NCBI GenBank assembly: GCA_029212745.1
Contig: JARGOL010000013.1
Span: forward strand, 1 to 64,000
Source of the DNA: Alcanivoracaceae bacterium
GTDB lineage: Bacteria > Pseudomonadota > Gammaproteobacteria > Pseudomonadales > Alcanivoracaceae
DNA: 64,000 nt
Direction of reading: 5' to 3'
The translations under genes were made by a program, and so were the position numbers. Shown here in pieces: positions 7,019-15,143 of the stretch. The first letter of the stretch is position 1, and each line of letters starts with the position of its first letter. Below the pieces are notes generated by a model. It was not told the DNA's origin, ran no database searches, and saw only the letters and a list, made by a program, of their open reading frames with translations.

Positions 7019-7441
7019 ATGTCAGAACCGATTAATCAAGGCGGCCTGAGTCGCTGGGGATTTGTATTAGTCTTAGTACTTTGGCTTTTTACAATATTCG
7101 CCTGGGCTTTAGTCGGCGGCCTCTTGGGAATGGGCCCTGTTGAGAATTTAACGTTTATTCTTTATGTGGGTTTTATCATATTTTGCTCGGCAATATTTCT
7201 GACGGCCGCAGCTTTTCGCATCAAGAACATCGGATATAGCAAGTGGTTTACTCTTACTATTCTTTTACCCTTTATAGGAAGTATCGCGATGATTCCGATC
7301 ATAGCCTTGCCTGCTGGCTACAAGACAAGAAGAAAATTGGATCTATCCGCATATATATTGATGGCAGCGGCCTTTGTTATTCTTTTCATACCTTCTATTT
7401 TACTATCCATGGACCCTAAATTTATTGGGCGTTTAATTTGA
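7019..7441 (+). CDS. DUF805-like membrane protein of integron cassette
   Basis: From the ATG at 7019 the product has 140 residues and four membrane segments (about 12-36, 44-64, 76-96 and 109-128). The stretch AAFRIKNIGYSKWFTL followed by LLPFIG (about 63-87) resembles the RLHDIG-W-LIPIIG pattern of DUF805 inner-membrane proteins. An ATG at 7007 is in frame, but GGGAAAAC gives the internal one a better ribosome binding site. Roles of DUF805 proteins are unclear. The family call is moderate. Confidence 0.68.
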   Translation: MSEPINQGGLSRWGFVLVLVLWLFTIFAWALVGGLLGMGPVENLTFILYVGFIIFCSAIFLTAAAFRIKNIGYSKWFTLTILLPFIGSIAMIPIIALPAGYKTRRKLDLSAYILMAAAFVILFIPSILLSMDPKFIGRLI

Positions 7442-7445
7442 ATGC

Positions 7446-7505
7446 CCATAACAAGGCCAAGCAAGCAGGGACGCCTTCCAGGCGCCCCTGTTGGCAACGT
7501 TATAG
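7446..7505 (+). repeat. attC site 14, last clear site
   Basis: GGCCAAG variant with ACGCC/GGCGC around TTCCA. Right of it no site of the main family is found. Confidence 0.92.
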
Positions 7506-7511
7506 GCACTT

Positions 7512-7793
7512 ATGAACTTCAAAAGGAATCGCACAGCCTTGATTAACTGGGCTGTCCTGGTTGCCTACATTCTTATCAACTATGTGGCGACTGTGCGAAA
7601 TCCGGTGGAGGAGCTACCGGAGGTTTTGCTGCTGGCCTTGGTGGTTTGGCTTCTCCTGCAGGCTGGCCTGATGACGTCCAGCCAGGATGATGAGGATTAT
7701 GCGTTTCGCCGCGCGAGGGTAACGCCGGTGCAATGGGCGCTATATGCCGCGGCTATTGGATGGGGCAGTTATATGGTTGCTGCTGGCCTGTGA
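7512..7793 (+). CDS. Small membrane protein, last cassette-like gene
   Basis: The 93-residue product has three hydrophobic segments (about 10-27, 36-52 and 70-90) with a charged SSQDDEDYAFRRAR loop between the second and third. AGGCACTT precedes the ATG. Codon use is more GC-rich than in the other cassette genes, so it may be a resident gene at the array edge rather than a recent cassette. No family recognised. Confidence 0.65.
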   Translation: MNFKRNRTALINWAVLVAYILINYVATVRNPVEELPEVLLLALVVWLLLQAGLMTSSQDDEDYAFRRARVTPVQWALYAAAIGWGSYMVAAGL

Positions 7794-7803
7794 AACCGAG
7801 CGC

Positions 7804-7862
7804 TGATAACAAGGTGCAGCACATAGTGTGCTGCGCCGCCCGAACGCGACAGCGCAATTACC
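7804..7862 (+). repeat. Possible eroded attC at the end of the array
   Basis: TGATAACAAGG resembles the left box of the main attC family and is followed by a perfect eight-base stem (GCAGCACA/TGTGCTGC, 7815-7833). The right half lacks a GTTA box and the outer arms no longer pair. It may be a decayed site or an unrelated hairpin. Confidence 0.35.
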
Positions 7863-7874
7863 CAGCGAGATGCC

Positions 7875-8276
7875 ATGACCCATTACGCCGGTTCCTGCCT
7901 ATGTGGCACAGTGACATTTGAAGTGGAAGGTCGCTTTGACAGCTTTTACTTGTGCCATTGCAAACGCTGTCAGAAAGATACCGGGTCAGCTCACGCCGCA
8001 AATCTGTTTGCTCAGTCAGCGAAGCTGACATGGCGGTCAGGCGCTGACGCCGTGAATTCTTTCACGCTTCCGGGAACACGCCACAAAAGAAGCTTTTGCC
8101 GCGTCTGTGGTTCCGCCTTGCCAAGCACCCACATCCCGGATCTGGTTATTGTTCCAGCGGGAAGCCTGGATGTTGAAGTGCCCGTGCCTGCGACTGCACA
8201 CATCTTCACGGCGAGCAAGGCGGCGTGGGAGCGGGAGTCAGGCTCTGCGGCTGAATTCAAGGGCTTGCCAGAGTGA
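7875..8276 (+). CDS. GFA/CENP-V family zinc-binding protein
   Basis: The 133-residue product carries the zinc-ligand set of the glutathione-dependent formaldehyde-activating (GFA) fold: CLC at 8-10, CHCKRC at 27-32, and CRVC at 75-78. Family members bind zinc and some react with glutathione adducts, but for most paralogues the substrate is unknown, so formaldehyde metabolism should not be assumed. It begins 12 bases after the array-end hairpin and stands alone. GC-rich codons indicate a resident chromosomal gene. Confidence 0.88.
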   Translation: MTHYAGSCLCGTVTFEVEGRFDSFYLCHCKRCQKDTGSAHAANLFAQSAKLTWRSGADAVNSFTLPGTRHKRSFCRVCGSALPSTHIPDLVIVPAGSLDVEVPVPATAHIFTASKAAWERESGSAAEFKGLPE

Positions 8277-8331
8277 ACGGCGATCAGATAGCAGGTCGGA
8301 ACAGCCATGGGCGCCCGTGCCCGCTGTGTGA

Positions 8332-8355
8332 GTTAAGCGATAGTCAGCGCTTAAC
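8332..8355. other. Perfect 8-bp hairpin between genes
   Basis: GTTAAGCG and CGCTTAAC are exact complements separated by eight bases. No T-run follows. It could be an operator or a weak bidirectional terminator. The GTTA and TTAAC ends recall integron core boxes, but the spacing is far too short for attC. Confidence 0.45.
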
Positions 8356-8391
8356 AGACGCCAAAAAGGTGGTCGCCAGAGGCCGGTCTCA

Positions 8392-8778
8392 ATGCAAATA
8401 AAGCAAATACTGAGAGCCAACCTGGTGATCGCCGCCATTGTCGGCGGATTGCTCTACGCCTATACCGTGTATCTCGTGACAGGGGATGCCGGCTATTATC
8501 GGCCGCGCTTGAGCGGCAAGTTCGGCTATCCGGTCATACACGGCTTCATCATATTCTATGCCCTGGCACTACCGAAGGTGCTTCAGGAAAAGGAAGCTGC
8601 GATGTGCCGCCTTGCACTGCTTGCCGGCGTTTTTGCATTCATGGACAGCCACATACAGAACGACCCACTGGATAGCGGCGTGTTGCAGGTGCTGCGTGTC
8701 TACTTCGGGGCATCCCACGTCATTTATCCGCTGTATTTCTTCCTGGGCGGCTTTGCCAAACGACTGCGCCGTTTTTGA
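8392..8778 (+). CDS. Four-helix membrane protein, unknown
   Basis: The 128-residue product has hydrophobic segments at about 8-28, 43-60, 68-82 and 100-118, and ends in a basic cytoplasmic tail (KRLRRF). No domain is recognised. It lies alone downstream of the GFA gene with a 115-base gap that holds the 8332 hairpin. Nothing in the sequence gives a function. Confidence 0.7.
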   Translation: MQIKQILRANLVIAAIVGGLLYAYTVYLVTGDAGYYRPRLSGKFGYPVIHGFIIFYALALPKVLQEKEAAMCRLALLAGVFAFMDSHIQNDPLDSGVLQVLRVYFGASHVIYPLYFFLGGFAKRLRRF

Positions 8779-8911
8779 CGGCCGGCGCACTGCTGACCCG
8801 GTGCGGGAATAAGCGGCAAGCCCTGGCAAGGTAGCGCGCACGGCTAACGGATACAGGGCCGCGAAGAATAACGACGACCTGAGGCGCTGCCCGCGTCACA
8901 GTGGATATCGG

Positions 8912-9877
8912 CTATTTAACAAGCCGGTCGATCAGCTTGAATGACCCCTGTATCGCCCGGTTGCGCAGCCTGGACGACACCGCATCAAAACGCTTCCCCA
9001 GCGCCGATCGGCTGGAGGGCTCCCAGCGCACCCTGTCACCGACGCGGATGGCACCCGGCGTGATCACGGATATATTCACGCCCAGGTGGCGGGCCGTATG
9101 GGCTTCCAGGGTGCGCAGCACTTTGGCATCTTTCTTTATTTCCACCTGCGGCTGGGCCGGCATGGAGCAGCGAACGGTCGGTGAAACGACTTTGAGGATG
9201 GTCTCACCGATATACAGCTTGCCATCTACCCAGGTGAATTCGTCGAAATCGGCAGTGCCTTCGGGCGTCTCTATCAGCAGGTTCGGCCGGAACCGCTCAA
9301 CACGAAAGTCACCCTCAGGCTCCAGCGCCTTAAGCCGGGCAAGGGAGGCAGTGGTAAGCAGGTGCAGGGGATAGACGTCGTGGTAGCGGCCCAGGGGCGT
9401 GGCAAAGATGGCCAGCTCCATCATCATGCGCCAGCTCACGGAGGAGAAATCCGGCAGCTCCCTGGTGGCGAACTGTTTCTTCATGGCCGCCGCGCCGGCC
9501 GGCTTGTTCAGGCGGTAGTGGCTGAGGCTGGTTTTTGGCTGCAGAGGCCAGAGCGTCACTGGCTTGCCCAGGGCGGCGCTGAGTTTTTCATTGACGTCGT
9601 CATCGGCACTGTTCACGCGCGAGCCGTCCGGGAGCTCGATGGTGATGGGGGGCACGTCGCCTGGACCGGGCGCCCGGTCGTAGCTGACTTTGTATTTCAG
9701 CAGCTTCGGCATCTTGCGCACCGTGGTCAGCTCGCCGATGGATTCATCCCGCAACGCCCAGTAGCGGTCACCGATCATCCCGGTTTTGGCGATGTCACTC
9801 TCCTCAACCCGGCTGCCCTCCATGGACTTCACCGGGTAGCGCCACAGCTCCTTGACCGTCCCCACGTCCACCCGCAT
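8912..9877 (-). CDS. MOSC-domain protein
   Basis: The 321-residue product has the N-terminal MOSC barrel (RYPVKSM at 13-19) and a C-terminal MOSC domain with FRPN at 196-199 and the conserved cysteine C237 in SPTVRCSMP. MOSC proteins handle sulfur-carrier or molybdenum-cofactor chemistry, for example reduction of N-hydroxylated compounds in the YcbX/mARC group. Here no ferredoxin domain is fused. It follows the flavoprotein gene at 9882 with only four bases between them, so the two are co-transcribed and may work on the same nitrogen compound. Confidence 0.88.
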   Translation of the reverse strand: MRVDVGTVKELWRYPVKSMEGSRVEESDIAKTGMIGDRYWALRDESIGELTTVRKMPKLLKYKVSYDRAPGPGDVPPITIELPDGSRVNSADDDVNEKLSAALGKPVTLWPLQPKTSLSHYRLNKPAGAAAMKKQFATRELPDFSSVSWRMMMELAIFATPLGRYHDVYPLHLLTTASLARLKALEPEGDFRVERFRPNLLIETPEGTADFDEFTWVDGKLYIGETILKVVSPTVRCSMPAQPQVEIKKDAKVLRTLEAHTARHLGVNISVITPGAIRVGDRVRWEPSSRSALGKRFDAVSSRLRNRAIQGSFKLIDRLVK

Positions 9878-9881
9878 GTGC

Positions 9882-11264
9882 TTACCCCTCGTATCTGCTC
9901 TTCAACCGCCCTTCTTCGTAGAAGTCCACCGCTTTCAGCACGCCCTCGATCAGCTTCGCGCCGGTATAGCGCAGCAGGTTTCCCGGCGGCATGGGAAGGG
10001 CGGTGCGGTTCACGATCCAGAACCGGGACAGGCGGGTGTCCTTCTCCAGCACCAGGTCAGCGATCAGCCGGCCATTGAGCTGGGTCAGGGACACACCATG
10101 GCCGATGCACCCGGCCGCATAGATGATGTTGTTATCGCCAATGAAACCGATCTCGGGCGTCATGTCCACATTCACCGACACACAGCCGCCCCATTTGTAA
10201 TGCACCTTCACGTCCTTGAGGGCAGGGAACATCCACTTCAGGTGGCGCTCCAGGTCTTGCCAGGTCTTTTCGTTCTTCCACAGGTCCATTTTCTGGTCGT
10301 TGTATTCGATGCCGATGCAGCCGCCGCCCATGGTGATGCGGCCACATTTGGTGATGCGCATGTAATGCACGAACTGGCGGTTGTCTTCAATCGACATGCG
10401 CTCTTGCCAGTTAACCCCTTGCCACTGCTCCGGTGTCAGCGGATCGGTAACGATCTGGTAGGTCCACACGGGCGCCTGGATGTTCGACACCTTGGGCGAG
10501 CTTTTCAGGTTATGGGTCCAGGCGTTGGTGGCCATCACCAGTTTTTTTGCCCTGATGGTGGCGGTGCCCGTCTGCACCACGGCCGAGCCGTCCTCCCTTA
10601 CGACACTGACCACCTTGGTATTCTCATAAATCTCGGCCCCCTCTCGCTCAGCCAGCATTTTCAGCGAACGCACATGCTTGCACGGGTCGAGGATGCCGGT
10701 TTCCGGCTCATAGATGGCGCCCTTGATATGCGGGCAGCTGAGCAGCTTCTGTGTCTGCTCGCCATCGAGGTACTTAAAACTGTCCGGGCGGGTGATCTCC
10801 GTCAGCAGTTTGTAGGTCTTTTTCAGGCGGCGCGCCTGCCGCTCGGTGTAGGCCACCCGCAGCATGCCGGTGTGTTCGTAGTCGGAATCCAGGCCCTCGG
10901 ATTCGATCAGGTCTTTCACATACTTCACCGCCTGCTGCATGTAGGCCTGGGCCTCGGCGGTTTTTTCCCGGCCCCAGCGCATCACGGTGATTTCCGGCTC
11001 CACGCCGAACAGGGTCATGTTGAAACCGCCATTACGACCGGAGGCGCCGAAACCGATGTCGTTGGCATCCAGCACCATCACCCGCCGGGATGGATCGTCC
11101 TTGCGGATTTCCCGCGCGCAGGTCAAACCGGTGAATCCCGCGCCGATCACCAGCACATCGGTGTCGTAGTCACCGGGCGGCAAGGGCGGGTTGGGGGCAT
11201 AGTCACCGTATTTGTACTGCCAGAATGAGTGGTTGTTCATCATGGCTTCGCTCGGATCCGACAT
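9882..11264 (-). CDS. FAD-dependent amine/amino-acid oxidoreductase
   Basis: The 460-residue product has an N-terminal FAD-binding Rossmann motif (VIGAGFTGL, GxGxxG at 41-46), then an acidic VMVLDAND and GASGRNGGF typical of the DadA/PuuB group (about 63-80). The leading sequence resembles gamma-glutamylputrescine oxidases. It should oxidise an amine or N-alkyl amino acid, giving an aldehyde or keto product, ammonia and reduced flavin; the substrate is unknown. It is the first gene of an operon with the MOSC gene and diverges from the amidohydrolase at 11358 across an operator-bearing promoter. Confidence 0.85.
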   Translation of the reverse strand: MSDPSEAMMNNHSFWQYKYGDYAPNPPLPPGDYDTDVLVIGAGFTGLTCAREIRKDDPSRRVMVLDANDIGFGASGRNGGFNMTLFGVEPEITVMRWGREKTAEAQAYMQQAVKYVKDLIESEGLDSDYEHTGMLRVAYTERQARRLKKTYKLLTEITRPDSFKYLDGEQTQKLLSCPHIKGAIYEPETGILDPCKHVRSLKMLAEREGAEIYENTKVVSVVREDGSAVVQTGTATIRAKKLVMATNAWTHNLKSSPKVSNIQAPVWTYQIVTDPLTPEQWQGVNWQERMSIEDNRQFVHYMRITKCGRITMGGGCIGIEYNDQKMDLWKNEKTWQDLERHLKWMFPALKDVKVHYKWGGCVSVNVDMTPEIGFIGDNNIIYAAGCIGHGVSLTQLNGRLIADLVLEKDTRLSRFWIVNRTALPMPPGNLLRYTGAKLIEGVLKAVDFYEEGRLKSRYEG

Positions 11265-11292
11265 GGCCAGGCTCTCTTGTCAGCGGTAATGG

Positions 11293-11321
11293 TTGACGCA
11301 ATATATTCGTACGCGTACGCT
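11293..11321 (+). promoter_or_regulatory. Promoter with embedded palindromic operator
   Basis: TTGACG (11293-11298) and TACGCT (11316-11321) are 17 bases apart and fit sigma-70 -35 and -10 boxes for the amidohydrolase. The perfect 12-base palindrome CGTACGCGTACG occupies 11308-11319, overlapping the -10 box. A repressor bound here would block transcription; the TetR-family regulator at 13028 is the obvious candidate. It could also control the divergent flavoprotein gene. Confidence 0.62.
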
Positions 11322-11357
11322 TTAGTCAAGCAGGGCGGTTGGCGCCTGAAGTGACGG

Positions 11358-12980
11358 ATGCTTATGAACGATCTCCTGATTACCGATGCCACGGTCTGGG
11401 CGGGCACCCGGCCCCGGCCTGAGAAGGGCTGGGTGGCCATTGCCAATGGCCGGTTCAGCGCCATCGGCGGCCCCTCCGAGGCGCCGCCGCCGGCACAGGT
11501 GCGGATCGACGGCACCGGCAAGACCGTCATGCCCAGCTTCGTGGACTGCCACTCCCATGTCTCGGCGGGGGCCATCGCCAGTATCTGCCGCAACGGCTCG
11601 GCCCTGACATCCAGGCAGGACGCGCTGCAGGCCGTCGAGCGCGCCGCCAGGGCAGACGATGGCGGCTGGCTGGTGTTCTTCTACGTGGACTGGAATGGCT
11701 GGGACATTCCCGTGCCGCCCACGGCCCAGGAGCTGGAAGATGCGTCCGGCGGCCGCAAGGTCTTTTTGGTGTGTGCATCGCTGCACCGCGGCATCTTGTC
11801 CGAAAGCGGCCTGGAAGCACTCAATGTCAGCAAGTACCGGGACAGCGGCTTCGTCGACAAAAGACGCGGCGCCCTCACCGGTATTGTCTGGGAGGAAGTG
11901 TTTTCCGCCTGCCTGAAGCAGGTGTTCGACGCCCTGGTTGCGGCCCTTGGCCAGGATGACCTGAAAGCCATCATGGCAGCGGAAGCCAATCGGCACCTGG
12001 CGTGCGGCATCACCGATGTGCACGACCCCGGTGTCACCTATGACATGTGCCGGCACATGGTCACCCTGAACGAAGAAAGCCCGCTGCGACTGAGCTGGTC
12101 AGAAGTCGGCGCCAAGGGCGCGATCAGCTCAGCCGGTGATGGCCAACCGCTGGATAATTTCGGTGATGGCCCCAGCAGCGCCAAGGTCTTCACCGACGGC
12201 GCCCACCGCTGTGCCATCTGCGTCGATGCGGCGCAGGCCATCATCATGACCCTGGGTGCCATTGGCGACGCCATCAAGGGCTTCAACCTGTATCCGGTGC
12301 GCCAGCTGCTGGAAGAGGAATTCGCCTTCCGTGGCGGCCATTTCCACCGCCAGGGCGCGCTGTTCGAGCCGGATCAGTTGACCGGCACGCTGGACAAACT
12401 CTCGGGCAGCCACGATCGCATCAAGATCCATGCGCTGGGCAACCACGCCGTGGACATGGCCTGTGACTGTGTTGTGGAATCCGGCATTACCACCCGGGTG
12501 TGCATCGAGCACGCCACCGTGCTGGATGACAGGAATATCGACAAGCTGGCCCGGCTCGGCGTGCAGGTCTCTGCCCAGCCCGGCTTTCTGCCCGATTACG
12601 GCCCGCTGTTTGACCGCATGCGGCTGAAAGGCCGTTACCGGGGGCTGCCGCTAAGGTCACTGCTGGATGCCGACGTCGACCTGATCATGAGCTCGGATTA
12701 CCCGTGCGGCCCGCTCGACCCGCTGCATAACATGCGCTGCGCGGTGGAACGCACCATCAAAGGTGGCGCTGTCTACCTGGAGAGAGAAGCCGTGAGCCAG
12801 GAAGAGGCCGTGTATGCCTATACCATTGCCGGCGCCAAGGGCATCAGCGGCTCTGCCAAGGCGGGCATAGAAGCCAGCCAGCCCGCCGATTTCGTGATAC
12901 TGAACGGCGACCCGTTTGTGCACGCAACCACCGTCGAGAGCACCTGGATCGGCGGCAACAAGGTGTACCAGAACGGCTAG
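11358..12980 (+). CDS. YtcJ-like metal-dependent amidohydrolase
   Basis: The 540-residue product shows the amidohydrolase layout: an N-terminal beta segment, metal ligands H65 and H67 in DCHSH, KVFTDGAH (about 276-283), KIHALGNHAVD (about 356-366), IEHAT, and the late SSDYPCGPLDP in place of the usual catalytic Asp loop. The YtcJ group hydrolyses C-N bonds of amides, but substrates are mostly unknown. Start at 11358 or the ATG six bases later cannot be separated. It lies opposite the flavoprotein/MOSC pair and upstream of a TetR gene, suggesting one catabolic unit. Confidence 0.86.
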   Translation: MLMNDLLITDATVWAGTRPRPEKGWVAIANGRFSAIGGPSEAPPPAQVRIDGTGKTVMPSFVDCHSHVSAGAIASICRNGSALTSRQDALQAVERAARADDGGWLVFFYVDWNGWDIPVPPTAQELEDASGGRKVFLVCASLHRGILSESGLEALNVSKYRDSGFVDKRRGALTGIVWEEVFSACLKQVFDALVAALGQDDLKAIMAAEANRHLACGITDVHDPGVTYDMCRHMVTLNEESPLRLSWSEVGAKGAISSAGDGQPLDNFGDGPSSAKVFTDGAHRCAICVDAAQAIIMTLGAIGDAIKGFNLYPVRQLLEEEFAFRGGHFHRQGALFEPDQLTGTLDKLSGSHDRIKIHALGNHAVDMACDCVVESGITTRVCIEHATVLDDRNIDKLARLGVQVSAQPGFLPDYGPLFDRMRLKGRYRGLPLRSLLDADVDLIMSSDYPCGPLDPLHNMRCAVERTIKGGAVYLEREAVSQEEAVYAYTIAGAKGISGSAKAGIEASQPADFVILNGDPFVHATTVESTWIGGNKVYQNG

Positions 12981-13027
12981 CCACACGGCCCCTGCCAGAC
13001 CAGGGCAACCCGTTGAAGGACGACAGA

Positions 13028-13651
13028 TTGAGCACTGACAGCATGAACCAGGAAACAAAAATGGGGCGACCGAAACAGAGCGATGACGAGCGTCGCGAGA
13101 AGGTGGACAAGATCATCGACACGGCCCAGTCCCTGTTTATCACGGAAGGCTATGCCGCCGTCTCCATGCGCAAGATTGCGGCAGGGGCCGGCATGGGCAC
13201 GATGACGCTGTATAAGTACTTCCCGAACAAGAATGCGATTCTGCACCACATCTGGGCGGTTTTCTTTGACGAGTTGTTTGCCCTGGTGGGCTCGGGGATC
13301 GACCGGGCAAAGAGTGCCAAAACGCAGCTCAAACAGATGTGCATGATCTACCTGGATTACTGGGTAGCGCATCAGGACCGGTTCCGCATCGTGTTCCTGA
13401 ATGAAGACCGGGCCTCCTCCAGCGATGATTTTTTTATCAACCATGCCAACATCACCGAGGAGTTGCTGCAGGTGGTACAGCCGTTGATGGCCGAGCTGTC
13501 GACGTCGGTTGATCCGTCATCCATGCTGACGTATCTGGAAAGCCTGATGTGCTACGTGCATGGCATCGCGCTGAATACCATTACCATCAGTGAGTATCCG
13601 TGGAGCGATCACGAAAAGTATGTGGATATCTTTCTGGATGCGACTTTGTAA
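13028..13651 (+). CDS. TetR-family transcription regulator
   Basis: The product has a typical N-terminal helix-turn-helix (IIDTAQSLFITEGYAAVSMRK onward, with LYKYFPNKNAIL closing the DNA-binding region) and a C-terminal ligand domain with no close named relative. GAAGGA lies seven bases before the TTG at 13028, which supports that start; the ATG at 13043 is the alternative. It lies 47 bases after the amidohydrolase and in the same direction. It probably binds the palindrome at 11308-11319 and thereby controls both divergent units. Confidence 0.87.
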   Translation: MSTDSMNQETKMGRPKQSDDERREKVDKIIDTAQSLFITEGYAAVSMRKIAAGAGMGTMTLYKYFPNKNAILHHIWAVFFDELFALVGSGIDRAKSAKTQLKQMCMIYLDYWVAHQDRFRIVFLNEDRASSSDDFFINHANITEELLQVVQPLMAELSTSVDPSSMLTYLESLMCYVHGIALNTITISEYPWSDHEKYVDIFLDATL

Positions 13652-13726
13652 CGTGTGGCCGTCAGCTCACGCTGGCGAAGACAGGGTCGCTGCAAGGACC
13701 CCGGCAGTAATACAGGAACTTTAAAC

Positions 13727-14161
13727 ATGAGCCAGAACACGCATTTTGAATCACTGGTGAACATGCATAACGCCGTCAAGATCAATGAATTCTATCGGCC
13801 TACCCTGACGGTCAGTGAGGGGGCGGCAGAAATTGAAATCACATTGAGCGAGAAGTTTCACCATGCCGCTGGCGGCGTGCACGGGTCGGTCTATTTCAAG
13901 ATGCTGGACGACGCGGCCTGGTTTGCCGCCAACACCCTGGAGACCGAGTTTTTTCTGGTGACGGTGTCCTTTACCACCTATATCACCCGGCCGGTGTCAG
14001 CCGGCACCATGAAGGCGGTGGGCAAGGTGGTAAACCGGAACAAGGCGCAGTTCATTGCCGAGGCCGTGGTTTATGACGCACAAGGGCGCGAGATCGGCCG
14101 CGGCAATGGCGTGTTTGTGCGCAGCAAGGCCCTTCTGGCAGATGCGCAGGGATACGCCTAG
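13727..14161 (+). CDS. PaaI-type hotdog thioesterase
   Basis: The 144-residue product carries the hotdog signature HHAAGGVHGSVYFKMLDDAA (45-64), in which the glycine-rich turn and the Asp in the helix form the active site. These enzymes hydrolyse acyl-CoA thioesters, often aromatic or short acyl groups. The frame is open upstream to 13655, but AGGAAC before the ATG at 13727 marks the start. It stands in a plus-strand row with the TetR gene and the hydrolase at 14214, which suggests a shared lipid or acyl-CoA function. Confidence 0.87.
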   Translation: MSQNTHFESLVNMHNAVKINEFYRPTLTVSEGAAEIEITLSEKFHHAAGGVHGSVYFKMLDDAAWFAANTLETEFFLVTVSFTTYITRPVSAGTMKAVGKVVNRNKAQFIAEAVVYDAQGREIGRGNGVFVRSKALLADAQGYA

Positions 14162-14213
14162 ACAGGCTGCTGCTCGAATATATGGAAACGCTAAAGGCAA
14201 CAGGAGTGTGAAA

Positions 14214-15143
14214 ATGGAAGTCCGGGAAGGTTTTGTCGAATCTGGCGGTCACCAGCTTGCCTACCTGGCGGTGAACGAGCACCTGGCCACGGAGGATGCT
14301 CCTGCCATTGTCTTCATCCACGGCGTGCTGGCATCGGTGAATTTCTGGCGCGACTGTGTGCCGCCCGCGTTCAGGGAAGGCAGGGCCTGGTATGCCCTGA
14401 GCCTGCCTGCCCACCATCCGTCCACGGTACCTGCCGATTTCGCCCTGGGTGATGTCGACGCGGACTGGTTTTTTCGCACCATGGACACAGCCCTGAAAGC
14501 ACTGCTTGGGGAGCGCAAGGCCATCATCGTTGGCCATTCCACGGGCGGCTTCTGCGCCGTCAACCTGGCCATTCACCATGCTGAAAATGTAGCGGGCATC
14601 GTCAGCGTCGCCGGCTTTCACCGGGGCGTGTGGGGCGGTGTGGAAGGTATGCTGCTAAAGATCGCCGGCTGGGGGCGCTGGGCCAGGCCGCTGTTCGTGT
14701 CCAATATCCGCATTTCCCAGCTCAGCGGTTTTGTACGGCGCATTTTTGCCAGCCTGCTGGCGCATGATGCCCGCGCCTTCCGGCGCAACCCGTTGAGCCA
14801 GCGCATGCTGGAGAACATCGAGCCGAACGTCCTTGGCCAGGATGCCGGCGCATTGTTCACCCTGTTCAACGGCATCACTGGCATCGAAGTGGCAGACCAA
14901 CTGGGCCAGATCACCATGCCCTGCCAGGTCTTTTACGGCACCCACGACCCGGTTGTTCCGGCGAGCCAGTCACAGCGCCTGGCTACGGGCATCCCTGGCG
15001 CCAAGGCAGTGGCGTTCGAGCAGGTGGGTCATATGCCGTTCATGGAAGACACCGAGGCCTATTACCAGGCACTGGAGGCGGCACTGGAAGACCTGGCCAA
15101 CCGCACCGACACCGATACAGACACACACGGGAGGGACAGCTGA
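14214..15143 (+). CDS. Alpha/beta-fold hydrolase
   Basis: The 309-residue product has FIHGVLA (34-40) for the oxyanion region, the nucleophile elbow GHSTGG (107-112, S109), Asp in THDPVVP and the catalytic His in VGHMPF near residue 278. Substrate not identifiable; the family includes lipases, esterases and haloperoxidase-like enzymes. CAGGAGTG precedes the ATG, so the longer frame back to 14055 is rejected. Its stop overlaps the start of the next gene by one base, giving translational coupling. Confidence 0.86.
   Translation: MEVREGFVESGGHQLAYLAVNEHLATEDAPAIVFIHGVLASVNFWRDCVPPAFREGRAWYALSLPAHHPSTVPADFALGDVDADWFFRTMDTALKALLGERKAIIVGHSTGGFCAVNLAIHHAENVAGIVSVAGFHRGVWGGVEGMLLKIAGWGRWARPLFVSNIRISQLSGFVRRIFASLLAHDARAFRRNPLSQRMLENIEPNVLGQDAGALFTLFNGITGIEVADQLGQITMPCQVFYGTHDPVVPASQSQRLATGIPGAKAVAFEQVGHMPFMEDTEAYYQALEAALEDLANRTDTDTDTHGRDS

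Larger units (their letters stand above)
1..7870 (+). mobile_element. Chromosomal integron gene-cassette array
   Basis: Fourteen attC-like sites recur from base 1 to 7505, each made of a TAAC box, a long imperfect inverted repeat and a GTTA box. Between them lie single short genes on the plus strand, which is the arrangement of integron cassettes. The genes are AT-rich compared with the rest of the window. No integrase gene (intI) or attI site is present; since cassettes read gene-then-attC on the plus strand, the integrase should be to the left of the window. The right boundary is uncertain: the last clear attC ends at 7505, and one more cassette-like gene with a possible decayed site follows up to about 7860. 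Confidence 0.93.

Noticed and set aside
1-7505. CRISPR-like array from regularly repeated 55-60 base units
   Set aside because: Spacing is irregular (about 240 to 850 bases), the repeats are themselves inverted repeats with TAAC/GTTA ends, and genes lie between them; this is an integron array.
9852-11228. Long plus-strand open frame of 458 codons
   Set aside because: It is the antisense shadow of the FAD oxidoreductase gene and shows no protein-like motif.
13655-13726. N-terminal extension of the thioesterase
   Set aside because: It lacks a ribosome binding site and protein-like sequence, while AGGAAC precedes the ATG at 13727.
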